DNA from: Bacillota bacterium
Lineage (GTDB): Bacteria; Bacillota; Limnochordia; Darwinibacteriales; Darwinibacteriaceae
DNA length: 37,190 nt
Direction of reading: 5' to 3'
Assembly (NCBI GenBank): GCA_012521295.1
Contig: JAAYMS010000064.1
Coordinates: forward strand, 1 to 37,190
Shown here: piece after piece, positions 12,321-20,911 of the stretch
Layout: each line of letters begins with the position of its first letter
Position numbering within the stretch: the stretch's first letter is position 1
The notes under the pieces: generated by a model
Seen by the model: the letters and a program-made list of their open reading frames with translations, nothing else
Databases searched by the model: none
What the model was told of the DNA's origin: nothing
Made by a program: the position numbers and the translations under genes

Positions 12321-12368
12321 CTCCCTCTCACTCATCATAGGATTGTATGGGTGGGAGGGAGCTTTTTT
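12321..12368 (+). terminator. Ferredoxin terminator that also covers the spoIID ribosome-binding site
   Basis: A 15-bp stem, CTCCCTCTCACTCAT (12321-12335) against ATGGGTGGGAGGGAG (12347-12361), contains two G-U pairs, has an 11-base loop and is followed by CTTTTTT. It has the form of an intrinsic terminator for the ferredoxin gene. Its 3' arm contains the spoIID SD and its T-run reaches the spoIID TTG start. Confidence 0.85.
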
Positions 12369-13326
12369 GAGACGAAGAAGACGGCGGCGTAGATCAAACA
12401 AGGGTTGTTCACTAACTCTTATTCTTATCTTAGCACTATTAATAGGGGTGCCCATACTGCTGGTCAGAAGCTGCACCACTTCTTTTTTTTCGCCCAGTAA
12501 AGCACCTCTCGTGTCTTTGTGGGACGCCAAGACTCAAACCCTGCTGAGCCTCACTCTAGAAGAGTATGTTGAGGGAGTGGTTGCAGCCGAAATGCCGGCC
12601 AGTTTTCATATTGAAGCCCTCAAAGCGCAGGCGGTGGCTGCTCGAACATACGCGTATCGCCGTATAATTAGAGGCGATACCATTCCTGAACATCCGGAGG
12701 CCAATCTTTCGACCGATTACAGCTCCGGCCAGGCCTGGATCAGCTGGACAGACTTTCTTCAGCGTTATGGTCTTTTTGAAGGGCGCCGGCTGCAGAGAAA
12801 AATCCAAAACGCGGTTCGAAAGACAGCGGGTTTAATCGCAACTTATGACGCCGAACCAATTCTAGCTGTTTACCATTCGACCAGCGGGGGTAGAACCGAA
12901 AACTCTGAGCATTACTGGAACGAAGCTCTACCTTACTTACGATCGGTCGCTGACCCCTTTGGCACAAACTCACCGCATCATTACTCTACCGCTAGTTTTT
13001 CGCCGGCCGAGCTGGCTCGCCTCCTGGAAGTGACAGACGCACGCGATATCCGTATCGTCGAACGCTATCCTTCCGGGCGTGTTAAGACCGTTGAAGCGGG
13101 TGGCCAATGGTTTAGCGGACGCACGGTACGGCAGAAGTTGGGGTTAAAGTCGACGTGGTTTTCGGTAGAGAGTGTTGGCGGCCAGGTGGTATTCTCGGTT
13201 TGGGGATACGGCCATGGGGTGGGTATGAGTCAGTATGGAGCCCACGGTATGGCTGAACAAGGGTATGGATACGAGGAGATTCTCAAATACTACTACCAGG
13301 ACATTGAACTAGTCACGGCTTACTAA
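12367..13326 (+). CDS. spoIID: Stage II sporulation protein D (SpoIID)
   Basis: A lytic transglycosylase that, with SpoIIM and SpoIIP, strips septal peptidoglycan during engulfment of the forespore. It has 319 residues. An Arg-rich N-terminus precedes a transmembrane helix (about 15-33), then the SpoIID domain with the catalytic Glu region VVAAEMPASFHIEALKAQAV. Further family motifs are STSGGRTENSEHYW and the C-terminal WGYGHGVGMSQYGAHGMA. I use TTG 12367, seven bases after GGAGGG; the track start TTG 12343 falls in the hairpin loop with no SD. In B. subtilis spoIID is made under sigma-E in the mother cell. Its ribosome-binding site is embedded in the upstream terminator. Confidence 0.93.
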   Translation: MRRRRRRRRSNKGCSLTLILILALLIGVPILLVRSCTTSFFSPSKAPLVSLWDAKTQTLLSLTLEEYVEGVVAAEMPASFHIEALKAQAVAARTYAYRRIIRGDTIPEHPEANLSTDYSSGQAWISWTDFLQRYGLFEGRRLQRKIQNAVRKTAGLIATYDAEPILAVYHSTSGGRTENSEHYWNEALPYLRSVADPFGTNSPHHYSTASFSPAELARLLEVTDARDIRIVERYPSGRVKTVEAGGQWFSGRTVRQKLGLKSTWFSVESVGGQVVFSVWGYGHGVGMSQYGAHGMAEQGYGYEEILKYYYQDIELVTAY

Positions 13327-13347
13327 GGTAGGTAAGGAGGAATCACC

Positions 13348-13575
13348 TTGAAGCGCCGCATCCCATCGGCCGAGTACGATTGGGAAGAGCAGCTGAATGA
13401 CCCTTGGACGTTCCAGAATGCTCGCGAACATCTCGATGGTTGGAAGGTTAACCATAACCCGATCCTGTCTTCGAAGTTCTTGCTAGAGCTCGACCGGGAG
13501 CTCGGGCCGATCACAATTCCTCATAAATATAGGCGGTTGGACGAGGTAACCGTTCTTGACAATGACTCCCATTAG
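13348..13575 (+). CDS. Uncharacterised 75-residue protein
   Basis: I do not recognise this family. The protein is charged and soluble, with no membrane segment, Cys pair or signal peptide. It is rich in Trp near the N-terminus (YDWEEQLNDPWTF, then DGWKV), ends in the acidic VTVLDNDSH and contains GPITIPHKYRRLDEV. It is probably real: a TTG start lies 7 bases after a perfect AAGGAGG, it follows spoIID by 21 bases, and no other gene uses the region. The cysK promoter overlaps its 3' end. It may be co-transcribed with spoIID, which would suggest expression during sporulation, but that is a guess from position only. Confidence 0.7.
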   Translation: MKRRIPSAEYDWEEQLNDPWTFQNAREHLDGWKVNHNPILSSKFLLELDRELGPITIPHKYRRLDEVTVLDNDSH

Positions 13576-13584
13576 GATTACGAT
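13556..13584 (+). promoter_or_regulatory. Sigma-A-type promoter of cysK
   Basis: TTGACA at 13556-13561 and TACGAT at 13579-13584 are separated by 17 bases. The -35 lies inside the last codons of the upstream small gene, and the cysK ATG is 21 bases after the -10. The untranslated leader must be short, so no riboswitch fits here. Confidence 0.75.
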
Positions 13585-13604
13585 GATCTCAAAGGAGGGA
13601 GTAT

Positions 13605-14534
13605 ATGTCAACCTTTGAGAATATCCTGGACTTAGTTGGCAATACGCCATTGGTGCGCATCAACCGTCTGACAAACTCGGGGTCAGCCGAGGTTTGGGCT
13701 AAGCTTGAAAGCTACAATCCTGGTGGAAGCGTAAAAGACCGTATCGCGTTAGCAATGGTCCGAGCTGCAGAACGAGAAGGTTTGCTCAAACCCGGGGGTA
13801 CCATTGTCGAGCCTACTAGCGGCAATACTGGTGTGGGCTTAGCTATGGTGGCAGCTGCGCTGGGTTATAAACTGATAATCTGCATGCCCGAATCTGCCAG
13901 CTTAGAGCGGCGGCAGCTGATTAAGACGTATGGAGGCGAGTTAATTCTCACCCCTGCTGATCAAGGTATGAAGGGAGCCATTGCTAAGGCACAGGAAATC
14001 CTGAAGGAAAACCCTGACTTTTTTATGCCCCAGCAGTTTGAGAACTTGGCCAATCCGGAGATTCATCGGCAGACAACAGCCTTGGAGATCTTGGAGCAAA
14101 CCGATGGCAAATTCGATGCTTTTGTGGCCGGTATCGGCACAGGCGGGACAATAACCGGCTGCGGAGAAGTATTTCGCCAGCGAGGCTTAGATATAAAGAT
14201 TTATGCTGTGGAGCCGGAGAAATCGCCTGTTCTCTCAGGAGGGCGGCCCGGTTCCCATAAGATTCAAGGTATTGGGGCAGGATTTGTTCCTAAAGTCCTC
14301 AATACGGAAGTATACGATGAGATAATTCAGGTTTCTGATGAAGAAGCCTTGAATATGGTCGCTCAGCTTGCCCGCCAGGAAGGGATCTTAGCAGGTATAT
14401 CGTCCGGTGCGGCAATGACAGCAGCGCTTAAGGTAGCTGAGAAGCTGGGCACTGGTAAACGTGTAGTGGTCATTCTGCCTGACACTGGCGAACGCTATCT
14501 GAGTATGAGCAACCTGTTTGCCGACAATTTATAG
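13605..14534 (+). CDS. cysK: Cysteine synthase (O-acetylserine sulfhydrylase)
   Basis: A PLP enzyme of 309 residues that makes cysteine from O-acetylserine and sulfide. The cofactor lysine is Lys44 in [12 protein letters not shown]; the substrate loop is [12 protein letters not shown] and the phosphate-binding glycine loop is GTGGTITG. The C-terminal [12 protein letters not shown] matches CysK/CysM enzymes, and the length excludes a CBS-domain cystathionine beta-synthase. It has an AAAGGAGGG SD, its own promoter and a strong terminator, so it forms a single-gene unit. CysK is preferred over CysM by overall resemblance, with moderate certainty on that detail. Confidence 0.95.
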   Translation: MSTFENILDLVGNTPLVRINRLTNSGSAEVWAKLESYNPGGSVKDRIALAMVRAAEREGLLKPGGTIVEPTSGNTGVGLAMVAAALGYKLIICMPESASLERRQLIKTYGGELILTPADQGMKGAIAKAQEILKENPDFFMPQQFENLANPEIHRQTTALEILEQTDGKFDAFVAGIGTGGTITGCGEVFRQRGLDIKIYAVEPEKSPVLSGGRPGSHKIQGIGAGFVPKVLNTEVYDEIIQVSDEEALNMVAQLARQEGILAGISSGAAMTAALKVAEKLGTGKRVVVILPDTGERYLSMSNLFADNL

Positions 14535-14544
14535 GGCAGTAACT

Positions 14545-14579
14545 CGAGAGGGTTTCCAGCGGGAAACTCTCTCGTTTTT
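14545..14579 (+). terminator. Intrinsic terminator after cysK
   Basis: A 13-bp stem with one G-U pair, CGAGAGGGTTTCC (14545-14557) against GGAAACTCTCTCG (14562-14574), has an AGCG loop and is followed by TTTTT. It ends the cysK transcript 10 bases after the stop codon. Confidence 0.95.
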
Positions 14580-14644
14580 CTTGGAGGACTATGCGGCAAA
14601 GACGGTGAATATTTTAGTCTTATAAACATTGGGGGAAATGGACT

Positions 14645-15208
14645 ATGGAAATAATCTTAGCATCTCAATCACCACGAAGAGCCGCCTTGCTGCGCCAATA
14701 CGGCCTTGATTTCACAATCGAATCTAGTCCTGCCGAAGAATCCTCTGAGGGTAACCGTGCTGAACTTGCCGTTCAGAACGCTCTTCGGAAAGCAGAGGCG
14801 ATTGCTCAGAAGTACCCCCAAGCTTTGACGATTGGTGCCGACACTATTGTAGTATTGGGTGAGCGCGTGTTAGGCAAACCCTCAGGCCAGCACGAAGCCT
14901 ATGCAATGCTGCGCTCACTGAGTGGACAAGTACACCAAGTCATAACTGGTGTTGCTTTGGTTGGCCCAGACAAGACTCGGACTTTCGCTGAAACAACTTC
15001 AGTCAAGTTTCGTGATCTGTCTGATGATGAGATTGGCGCTTACGTACGTTCTGGCGAGCCACTGGATAAAGCAGGGGCTTACGGAATTCAAGGATTCGGC
15101 GGATTGTTTGTCGAAGCAATTCATGGGTGCTACTTTAATGTCGTAGGTCTGCCCACGCCTCGGCTTATGTTGGCACTGCGTGAGTTTGGGATTGATGTGT
15201 TCAGGTAA
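14645..15208 (+). CDS. maf: Maf nucleotide pyrophosphatase
   Basis: A 187-residue Maf/YhdE/YceF family protein. These enzymes hydrolyse non-canonical or canonical nucleoside triphosphates (dTTP, UTP or methylated forms) to monophosphates and affect septation when overproduced. Visible motifs are the N-terminal LASQSPRRAALLRQYGLDF phosphate-binding loop, the catalytic-acid region TIGADTIVVLG and the C-terminal DKAGAYGIQGFGG. It opens the maf-radC-mreBCD block, an order seen across Bacillota. A G-rich SD (GGGGGAAATGG) precedes the ATG. I see no confident promoter in the 110-base gap after cysK beyond a TATAAA at 14621. Confidence 0.95.
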   Translation: MEIILASQSPRRAALLRQYGLDFTIESSPAEESSEGNRAELAVQNALRKAEAIAQKYPQALTIGADTIVVLGERVLGKPSGQHEAYAMLRSLSGQVHQVITGVALVGPDKTRTFAETTSVKFRDLSDDEIGAYVRSGEPLDKAGAYGIQGFGGLFVEAIHGCYFNVVGLPTPRLMLALREFGIDVFR

Positions 15209-15241
15209 CGCCGCCCAAGGGAGATAGAAGGGAGCGCGTTA

Positions 15242-15928
15242 TTGGCATATCAAGTAAGAATGAAAGACCTCCCCAGTGAAGAACGTCCTCGGGAAAAAAT
15301 GCTTCGCTATGGGCCGCAGCGTCTCAACAACAGCGAGCTTCTGGCCATCCTGCTTGGTTCAGGGACCAAGTCACTGTCAGCGGTCCGCTTAGCAGAACAC
15401 CTTCTAGCTGAGTTTTCTTCTCTGCGTTCATTGGCAGGTGCAAGTTGCGAAGAACTGATGAATGTCAAAGGAGTAGGGATCGCCAAGGCTAGTGTTATCA
15501 CCGCTGCTTTTGAGTTAGCTAAGCGCCTTGCTGATTCGGAGATGGAAGTGCGCGAAGTTATTCATACTCCACAGGATGCGGCCGATTTGGTGCTGCATGA
15601 TCTGAGTCTCGCAGATAAAGAACATTTCATGGTCATCATGTTGAATACGAAGCACCGAGTAATCGGCAAGAAAGTGATTTCTATCGGGCATCTCAATGGT
15701 TCACTTGTTCATCCCCGGGAGATGTTCAAAGAAGTAATCCGCCGCAGTAGTGCCGCGGTCATCTTGGTCCACAATCATCCGAGCGGAGATCCTACACCTA
15801 GCAGAGATGATATCTCTGTGACCAAGCGTCTTGTAGAAGCTGGTCAGCTGTTAGGAATCCAGGTTGTAGACCATATTATTGTGGGACACAATTGTTATCT
15901 CAGTTTTAGAGAACAGGGTTTGTTATAG
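15242..15928 (+). CDS. radC: RadC family JAMM/MPN+ protein
   Basis: A 228-residue member of the UPF0758/RadC family: an N-terminal helix-hairpin-helix region (NVKGVGIAKASVI) and a C-terminal MPN+ metalloprotease-like domain. The metal motif H177-x-H179-x10-D190 is complete in HNHPSGDPTPSRDD. The old radiation-repair assignment in E. coli was withdrawn, so the true function is uncertain; a role in DNA transactions is only inferred from the helix-hairpin-helix. The start is a TTG with AAGGGAG upstream. It sits between maf and mreB, its usual Bacillota position. Confidence 0.95.
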   Translation: MAYQVRMKDLPSEERPREKMLRYGPQRLNNSELLAILLGSGTKSLSAVRLAEHLLAEFSSLRSLAGASCEELMNVKGVGIAKASVITAAFELAKRLADSEMEVREVIHTPQDAADLVLHDLSLADKEHFMVIMLNTKHRVIGKKVISIGHLNGSLVHPREMFKEVIRRSSAAVILVHNHPSGDPTPSRDDISVTKRLVEAGQLLGIQVVDHIIVGHNCYLSFREQGLL

Positions 15929-15947
15929 TTGAGAAAGGGGTAACCGC

Positions 15948-16976
15948 ATGTTGGGTCGCTTGGGACGAGATATTGGTATAGACTTAGGAACCGCAAATAC
16001 ACTGGTTTATGTAAGAGGGCGGGGTATCGTGATCAATGAGCCGTCGGTAGTAGCCATTGATCGTGATACTAAGCAGATTTTTGCTGTTGGTAATAAGGCA
16101 AAAGAAATGGTGGGCCGGACACCAGGTAACATCATTGCCATTCGGCCTCTAAAGGATGGCGTCATTGCCGATTTTGATATGACAGAGCGTCTTCTGAAGG
16201 ACTTCATCTCCAAAGCGACCCGGCGTTCCGGTTGGCTGCGCCCGCGGGTAGTAGTGGCCGTACCGTCGGGTGTCACTGAGGTGGAGAAGCGGGCCGTTAT
16301 TGACGCTACGCTTTCTGCTGGAGCAAAAGACGCGCGTGTGATTGAAGAACCTATGGCTGCTGCCATTGGTTCTGGGCTGCCAGTTCAGGAGCCTACGGGA
16401 AACATGATTGTGGATATCGGTGGCGGTACTACTGAGGTTGCCGTGATCTCGTTGGGTGGAATTGTATCGCACCGGTCGATTAGGGTCGCAGGCGACGAAA
16501 TGGATGAAGCCATTATCCAGCACATTCGGCGCAATTACAATCTGCTCATCGGCGAACGCACGGCTGAGCAAATCAAGGCAGAGATTGGCAGTGCCATGGC
16601 TACCGATGATCCCGAGCTGACAATGGAAGTGCGGGGCCGTGACCTGGTTACAGGCCTGCCGAAGACTGTCACTGTGACTTCTTCAGAAGTCCGGGAAGCG
16701 CTTGAAGAGCCAGTTCATGCCATTCTCGAAGCCGTCAAGGTAACGCTGGAAAAAACACCTCCCGAGCTCGCTGCTGACATTATGGATCGAGGAATTGTAC
16801 TGGCTGGTGGCGGTTCTCTCTTGCGCGGTCTGGATCGCTTGTTGGTAGAAGAAACGGGCATGCCAGTGCATATTGCTGAACAGCCACTTACTGCCGTCGT
16901 TATGGGTACTGGTATTGCTCTTGAGCATTTTGATCTACTTCAGCGCATTATGTTAGGGCCAAAACGCTACAGCTGA
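15948..16976 (+). CDS. mreB: Rod-shape-determining actin homologue MreB
   Basis: A 342-residue bacterial actin that forms membrane-associated filaments guiding sidewall peptidoglycan synthesis. Nucleotide-binding motifs are phosphate-1 ([14 protein letters not shown]), phosphate-2 ([16 protein letters not shown]) and the adenosine loop ([15 protein letters not shown]). The N-terminal LGRLGRDIG is short and hydrophobic and may aid membrane contact. Length and neighbours (mreC, mreD, PBP2) identify it as the main MreB rather than the Mbl or MreBH paralogues. The ATG has GAAAGGGG upstream, 19 bases after radC. Confidence 0.97.
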   Translation: MLGRLGRDIGIDLGTANTLVYVRGRGIVINEPSVVAIDRDTKQIFAVGNKAKEMVGRTPGNIIAIRPLKDGVIADFDMTERLLKDFISKATRRSGWLRPRVVVAVPSGVTEVEKRAVIDATLSAGAKDARVIEEPMAAAIGSGLPVQEPTGNMIVDIGGGTTEVAVISLGGIVSHRSIRVAGDEMDEAIIQHIRRNYNLLIGERTAEQIKAEIGSAMATDDPELTMEVRGRDLVTGLPKTVTVTSSEVREALEEPVHAILEAVKVTLEKTPPELAADIMDRGIVLAGGGSLLRGLDRLLVEETGMPVHIAEQPLTAVVMGTGIALEHFDLLQRIMLGPKRYS

Positions 16977-17006
16977 TAATTCGATTGCGGAGGGGATGTG
17001 AGATAG

Positions 17007-17834
17007 GTGATGGGACAGTTGTGGCGCTGGCGCAAAGTGTTAGCTCTGGTTGCAGTCTTGCTGCTGGCAGGCCTGATTTACAACACATCCCAGCCGAGGA
17101 GCAAGCTGTCCTTTATTGAAGAGGCTCTCCGTGATATCCTTTCACCCGTGCAGCTTGGCTTGACTCGTGTTACATCCGCTGTCGATAGTGTGATCACAGG
17201 AATCAAGGAGATACGTACTCTGAGGGAACGCAATGCGTACTTGGAAAACCGAGTGGTAGAGCTGCAGAATCAGGTTTATCACTTGACCGAATACCAGCGT
17301 GAAAACGAGTATCTGCGCGAAGCTCTAGACTTTAAGAACACTACTGCCCATCAGCTCCTGGCAGCTGAGGTCATAGGGCGCAGCCCCACGGACTGGTTGA
17401 GCAGCCTGATCATCAACAAGGGGCGTCAACATGGCGTGGAGCCTGGTATGGCAGTAATATCTCGCGAAGGCGTGGTCGGTATCATCGAAGATGTGACCCG
17501 CTTTACCAGCCGTGTACTTTTAGCTATTGACCCACGTAGTGCGATTGGGGGTACAGTCCTCGAGTCTGGTGGGCCAGTTCTCGTTGAGGGCGATGCTGTT
17601 AATGTTGGGTTCTTGGTTTTGACGCCTCTGGATCGTGATACCACGGTTGAACCTGGAGATGTTATCTTGACGTCTGGCTTGTCGAGGTTGTTTCCCAAGA
17701 GGATTCCTATTGGGGAAGTAGTGTCTGTAGAACCGGCGAACTATAACCTGTCGTTTACCGCTCAGGTACGCCCGTTCGTCGACTTTTCCCGCCTGTCGCT
17801 AGTGTTTGTGGTACTGCAGGAAGAAATATTGTGA
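17007..17834 (+). CDS. mreC: Rod-shape-determining protein MreC
   Basis: A 275-residue bitopic protein that links cytoplasmic MreB with MreD, RodA and PBP2 outside the membrane. It has an N-terminal transmembrane helix (about 11-26, VLALVAVLLLAGLIYN), a coiled coil (about 70-112, with LENRVVELQNQVYHLTEYQ) and the C-terminal beta-barrel domain (EVIGRSPTDWLSSLIINKG onward). The start is uncertain: GTG 17007 and ATG 17010 are adjacent, with GGAGGGG 11-14 bases upstream; the proteins differ by one residue. It belongs to the mreBCD-PBP2 elongasome operon. Confidence 0.95.
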   Translation: MMGQLWRWRKVLALVAVLLLAGLIYNTSQPRSKLSFIEEALRDILSPVQLGLTRVTSAVDSVITGIKEIRTLRERNAYLENRVVELQNQVYHLTEYQRENEYLREALDFKNTTAHQLLAAEVIGRSPTDWLSSLIINKGRQHGVEPGMAVISREGVVGIIEDVTRFTSRVLLAIDPRSAIGGTVLESGGPVLVEGDAVNVGFLVLTPLDRDTTVEPGDVILTSGLSRLFPKRIPIGEVVSVEPANYNLSFTAQVRPFVDFSRLSLVFVVLQEEIL

Positions 17835-17852
17835 TGGTTTGGAGGGAGAAAG

Positions 17853-18365
17853 ATGAAAGTCGCCGCCATAATTATGCTTTTTCTTCTGGCGATGCTCCTC
17901 CAAACCACTGTTTTTTCAGTGCTGCCTGTTTGGGGTGCCTATCCAGATCTACTTACCATCTTGGTGGTAAACCTTGGTATGCTCAATGGCCGCACTGAAG
18001 GAGCGTGGCTGGGTTTCTTAGCTGGCCTGATTCGTGATTTACTGGTAGGGCGCTATATCGGGTTAAATGCGTTGGCCACGTGTTTAGTAGGCTTTTTGGC
18101 CGGTGCGGCGGTGCAGCGGCTTTATAGAGACAACTTCTTTGTACCATGTTTTTTTACTATGGTTGGTACGTGGGTGGGCCGTTCATTGGTGTTACTGGGG
18201 ATGGCCCTCTTTGGCGCTGCAGTGCAGTGGAATCTCCAGATGCTGTTCAGCATTGTCTTGAGCGGTCTTTACAGCGCAGTGATTACCCTGTTCATCTACC
18301 GGCGCTTTGCTAGATTGAATGAGCTCATTATCTACTGGGATGAACTTGTGCGGCGATCGGGGTGA
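17853..18365 (+). CDS. mreD: Rod-shape-determining protein MreD
   Basis: A 170-residue polytopic membrane protein with five or six hydrophobic helices (for example IIMLFLLAMLLQTTVFSVL at the N-terminus). The GAWLGFLAGLIRDLLVGRYIG segment is typical of MreD, and the family resembles transporter S-components. It is part of the elongasome and partners MreC. The SD GGAGGGAG lies just upstream of the ATG, 18 bases after mreC. Its stop overlaps the next start as GTGA, indicating translational coupling with PBP2. Confidence 0.93.
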   Translation: MKVAAIIMLFLLAMLLQTTVFSVLPVWGAYPDLLTILVVNLGMLNGRTEGAWLGFLAGLIRDLLVGRYIGLNALATCLVGFLAGAAVQRLYRDNFFVPCFFTMVGTWVGRSLVLLGMALFGAAVQWNLQMLFSIVLSGLYSAVITLFIYRRFARLNELIIYWDELVRRSG

Positions 18366-20206
18366 AGTCGGGCTTGAGTGATAATAGCGTGGAAAGACGG
18401 CTGAGAGTTTTTTTTGGAATTGTCATATTATGTGTGGCGGTCATCCTGGCACGTCTGTGGTACCTCCAGATTGTGAAAGGTGATGAGTATGCCCGTCTTG
18501 CAGATGGAAATCGCATGCGCCAACTGCGAGTTCTGCCGCCCCGGGGCAATATTCTTGATCGTAATGGGGTTACCCTAGTACGGAGCAAGTCATCCTTTAC
18601 AGTGGCTCTGGTCCCAGGCGGGCTCCCAAAAGACTCTGCTGAGACATTTTCGTTACTGTGTGAAATCCTCGGTATTTCACAAGAAGAGCTGGCTGAGGCA
18701 GTAGAGAAGGGGCGCGGCTATCCGTATGAGCCTGTGCGGATCATGCGCGGTGTTGATGCGGCTACTGTGATTGCCATCGAGGAAAACCGGAATCGTCTGC
18801 CTGGTGTCTTTATCGAAGAAGAACCGGTGCGCGAGTACCTGTTTGGCGAGTTGGCAAGCCATCTCATTGGGTACCTCGGCAGTATTACCGCAGAAGAACT
18901 GCGTGAGCTCGATGGAAGCTATCGGGGGAGTGATCTCGTCGGCAAGACGGGTATTGAACGCGTCTATGAGCAAGAACTCCGAGGTCAGGTTGGAACAATT
19001 ACCGTAGAAGTTAACGCCTTAAGTAGGCCGATTCAGACGGTGAGCTATCTCGAACCCATTCCTGGCCACAACATAGTCCTTACAATCGACCATAGGCTGC
19101 AGGCTGTTGCTGAACAAGCTTTTGAAGAACATATTCTCACCCTCACAGAAGACCCGGGTACGCAGGCCGGTGGGGTAGTTGTACTCAACCCGAAGACAGG
19201 CGAGATCCTGGCTATGGCGAGTGTCCCTGGCTTTAGCCCCGAACTCCTCCTAGATACCTCAACGCGCAATCAATATTACAACGAACTTATCAAGAATCCC
19301 CGCAGGCCTTTGTTCAATCGTATTACACAGGCTCTGTACGGGCCAGGTTCAACCTTCAAACCCGTGACCGCACTGGCGATTCTTGAAGAAGGCGTTTATC
19401 GTGCGGATCAAGTCTTCAATGCTACTGGTGTCAGTGAATACGGAGTCCGAGACTGGGTGATAACTAACCGCTTAGCCCCACTCGGAAATATCACCCTCAA
19501 AGAAGCGATGGGTATATCTAGTAACCACTATTTTGCTGACCTGGGCACCAAAGTGGGGATAGACCGCTTAAGCGAATGGATGCGCGCTTTTGGTATGGGT
19601 GAACCAACTGGCCTCAACCTTTATCCCGCGGAGCGTGCGGGATTGGTTCCAGATCGGGAATGGAAAAAAGCAGCCTTTGCTGGGCGGCCGGTTTGGGACC
19701 AAAACTGGTATCCCTCTGATACTGAGCAGATTTCTATCGGACAAGGTTTTCACCAGATGACCATTCTGCAGATAGCTCAGATATACGCTGCTATTGCTAA
19801 CCGAGGCCCAATTTATGTTCCTCAGGTAGTTAGAGAAATTCGATCTCCCGAAGGACACGTAGTGCAGTCTTTCGAGCCACAGTTGGCTCGGGTCGTCGAG
19901 GCTTCTAAGTCTTCTTGGAATGCAGTAATTGAGGGCCTCCGGGCGGCTGTAGAACATCCACGAGGGACTGCTCGCAATGCATTTGCTGGTTTTCCTACTT
20001 CTGTGGCTGCTAAGACCGGTACGTGGGAAGTCTCGGGCAGTACATCAAACGGGGTATTTGCTGCTTTTGCTCCCGTTGAAGACCCCGAAATCGTGGTTGT
20101 TGTTGTAGTCGAACGGGGGATTGGTGGTGCCTCTGGGGCCGCTCCCATTGCACGACGGGTTATGGACGCTTATTTTTCGCTCAACGATGAACCAATTGAG
20201 CCCTAA
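18362..20206 (+). CDS. mrdA: Penicillin-binding protein 2 (elongation transpeptidase)
   Basis: A 614-residue class B PBP that cross-links sidewall peptidoglycan. It has an N-terminal membrane anchor (about 15-34), the PBP dimerisation domain with RGNILDRNG, and a transpeptidase domain. The active-site motifs are complete: S330-TFK (GSTFKP), S386-S-N388 and K551-T-G. The GTG start overlaps mreD by four bases. The position after mreBCD shows it is the elongation-specific enzyme, not the division or sporulation paralogue. rodA, its usual glycosyltransferase partner, is absent from the window. A 66-base gap to minC holds no clear promoter or terminator. Confidence 0.96.
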   Translation: MKSGLSDNSVERRLRVFFGIVILCVAVILARLWYLQIVKGDEYARLADGNRMRQLRVLPPRGNILDRNGVTLVRSKSSFTVALVPGGLPKDSAETFSLLCEILGISQEELAEAVEKGRGYPYEPVRIMRGVDAATVIAIEENRNRLPGVFIEEEPVREYLFGELASHLIGYLGSITAEELRELDGSYRGSDLVGKTGIERVYEQELRGQVGTITVEVNALSRPIQTVSYLEPIPGHNIVLTIDHRLQAVAEQAFEEHILTLTEDPGTQAGGVVVLNPKTGEILAMASVPGFSPELLLDTSTRNQYYNELIKNPRRPLFNRITQALYGPGSTFKPVTALAILEEGVYRADQVFNATGVSEYGVRDWVITNRLAPLGNITLKEAMGISSNHYFADLGTKVGIDRLSEWMRAFGMGEPTGLNLYPAERAGLVPDREWKKAAFAGRPVWDQNWYPSDTEQISIGQGFHQMTILQIAQIYAAIANRGPIYVPQVVREIRSPEGHVVQSFEPQLARVVEASKSSWNAVIEGLRAAVEHPRGTARNAFAGFPTSVAAKTGTWEVSGSTSNGVFAAFAPVEDPEIVVVVVVERGIGGASGAAPIARRVMDAYFSLNDEPIEP

Positions 20207-20272
20207 GGGCAGGAATTGCCAATCAGACTAGCGAACTGATGACCTTAAGTGGTGGTATGGGGAGTGGCTCGT

Positions 20273-20899
20273 ATGAACAAGAATGTATGCCGAATCAAGG
20301 GGAGCAGGCACGGCTTAGTGATCACTATTGGAGAAAACGCGGCGCTGACTGATGTCTTAGAATACCTAGAGTCGAAGATTTCCTCAGCTGAGAGTTTTTT
20401 TGCTGGAGCAGACGTCAGGCTGTCTTTCTTGGGTGAAAGATTCTCCGATGATGAGATCGCTAAGATTGCTGAGCTGATGAAAAAGTATGATGTGAGGCTT
20501 GATTCTCGGCCAATACCTACTGTTGAAGAGGTCGACAAGGAGAAGGAGCAAGTGCCAGGAGAAGATACTCTACTTGTCCGCCGCACGCTGCGTTCCGGAC
20601 AGAAGATTTACTATGACGGCAATGTTGTTGTGATGGGAGATGTCAATCCAGGGGCAGAGGTGGCCTGTACCGGTGACATTATCGTGTTGGGCGCACTGAG
20701 AGGAGTAGCCCATGCCGGTGTTGGCGATGGGGTTGATGCTACCGTTTTTGCGTTCCGCTTGGAGCCGACCCAGCTCCGGATAGCCCACTACATATCGCGT
20801 TCGCCTGATGAAAAACTGCCACAGCCGTTGGGCCCTGAAATTGCCCAGGTCGTGGATAACATGATTCAGATTTCTGCATATACCCATTGGGATAATTGA
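20273..20899 (+). CDS. minC: Septum site-determining protein MinC
   Basis: A 208-residue inhibitor of FtsZ ring assembly. An N-terminal FtsZ-interacting domain (CRIKGSRHGLVITIGENA) is joined by a Pro/Glu-rich linker to the C-terminal beta-helix (TLRSGQKIYYDGNVVVMGD to the end), which dimerises and binds MinD. I choose ATG 20273 with GGGGAG eight bases upstream; the track's GTG 20249 would add eight residues unlike MinC and has no SD. It is followed by minD and minE, giving a full oscillator-type Min system next to the elongasome genes. Confidence 0.94.
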   Translation: MNKNVCRIKGSRHGLVITIGENAALTDVLEYLESKISSAESFFAGADVRLSFLGERFSDDEIAKIAELMKKYDVRLDSRPIPTVEEVDKEKEQVPGEDTLLVRRTLRSGQKIYYDGNVVVMGDVNPGAEVACTGDIIVLGALRGVAHAGVGDGVDATVFAFRLEPTQLRIAHYISRSPDEKLPQPLGPEIAQVVDNMIQISAYTHWDN

Positions 20900-20911
20900 G
20901 GAGGAGTCTGT

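Noticed and set aside
12343-12366. Earlier TTG start for SpoIID
   Set aside because: It lies in the hairpin loop without an SD; TTG 12367 has GGAGGG at correct spacing.
14618-14644. TATAAA before maf as a promoter
   Set aside because: No acceptable -35 at 16-18 bases; left uncalled.
15923-15947. TATAGT before mreB as a promoter
   Set aside because: No -35 at the right distance, and the gene is within a tightly spaced operon.
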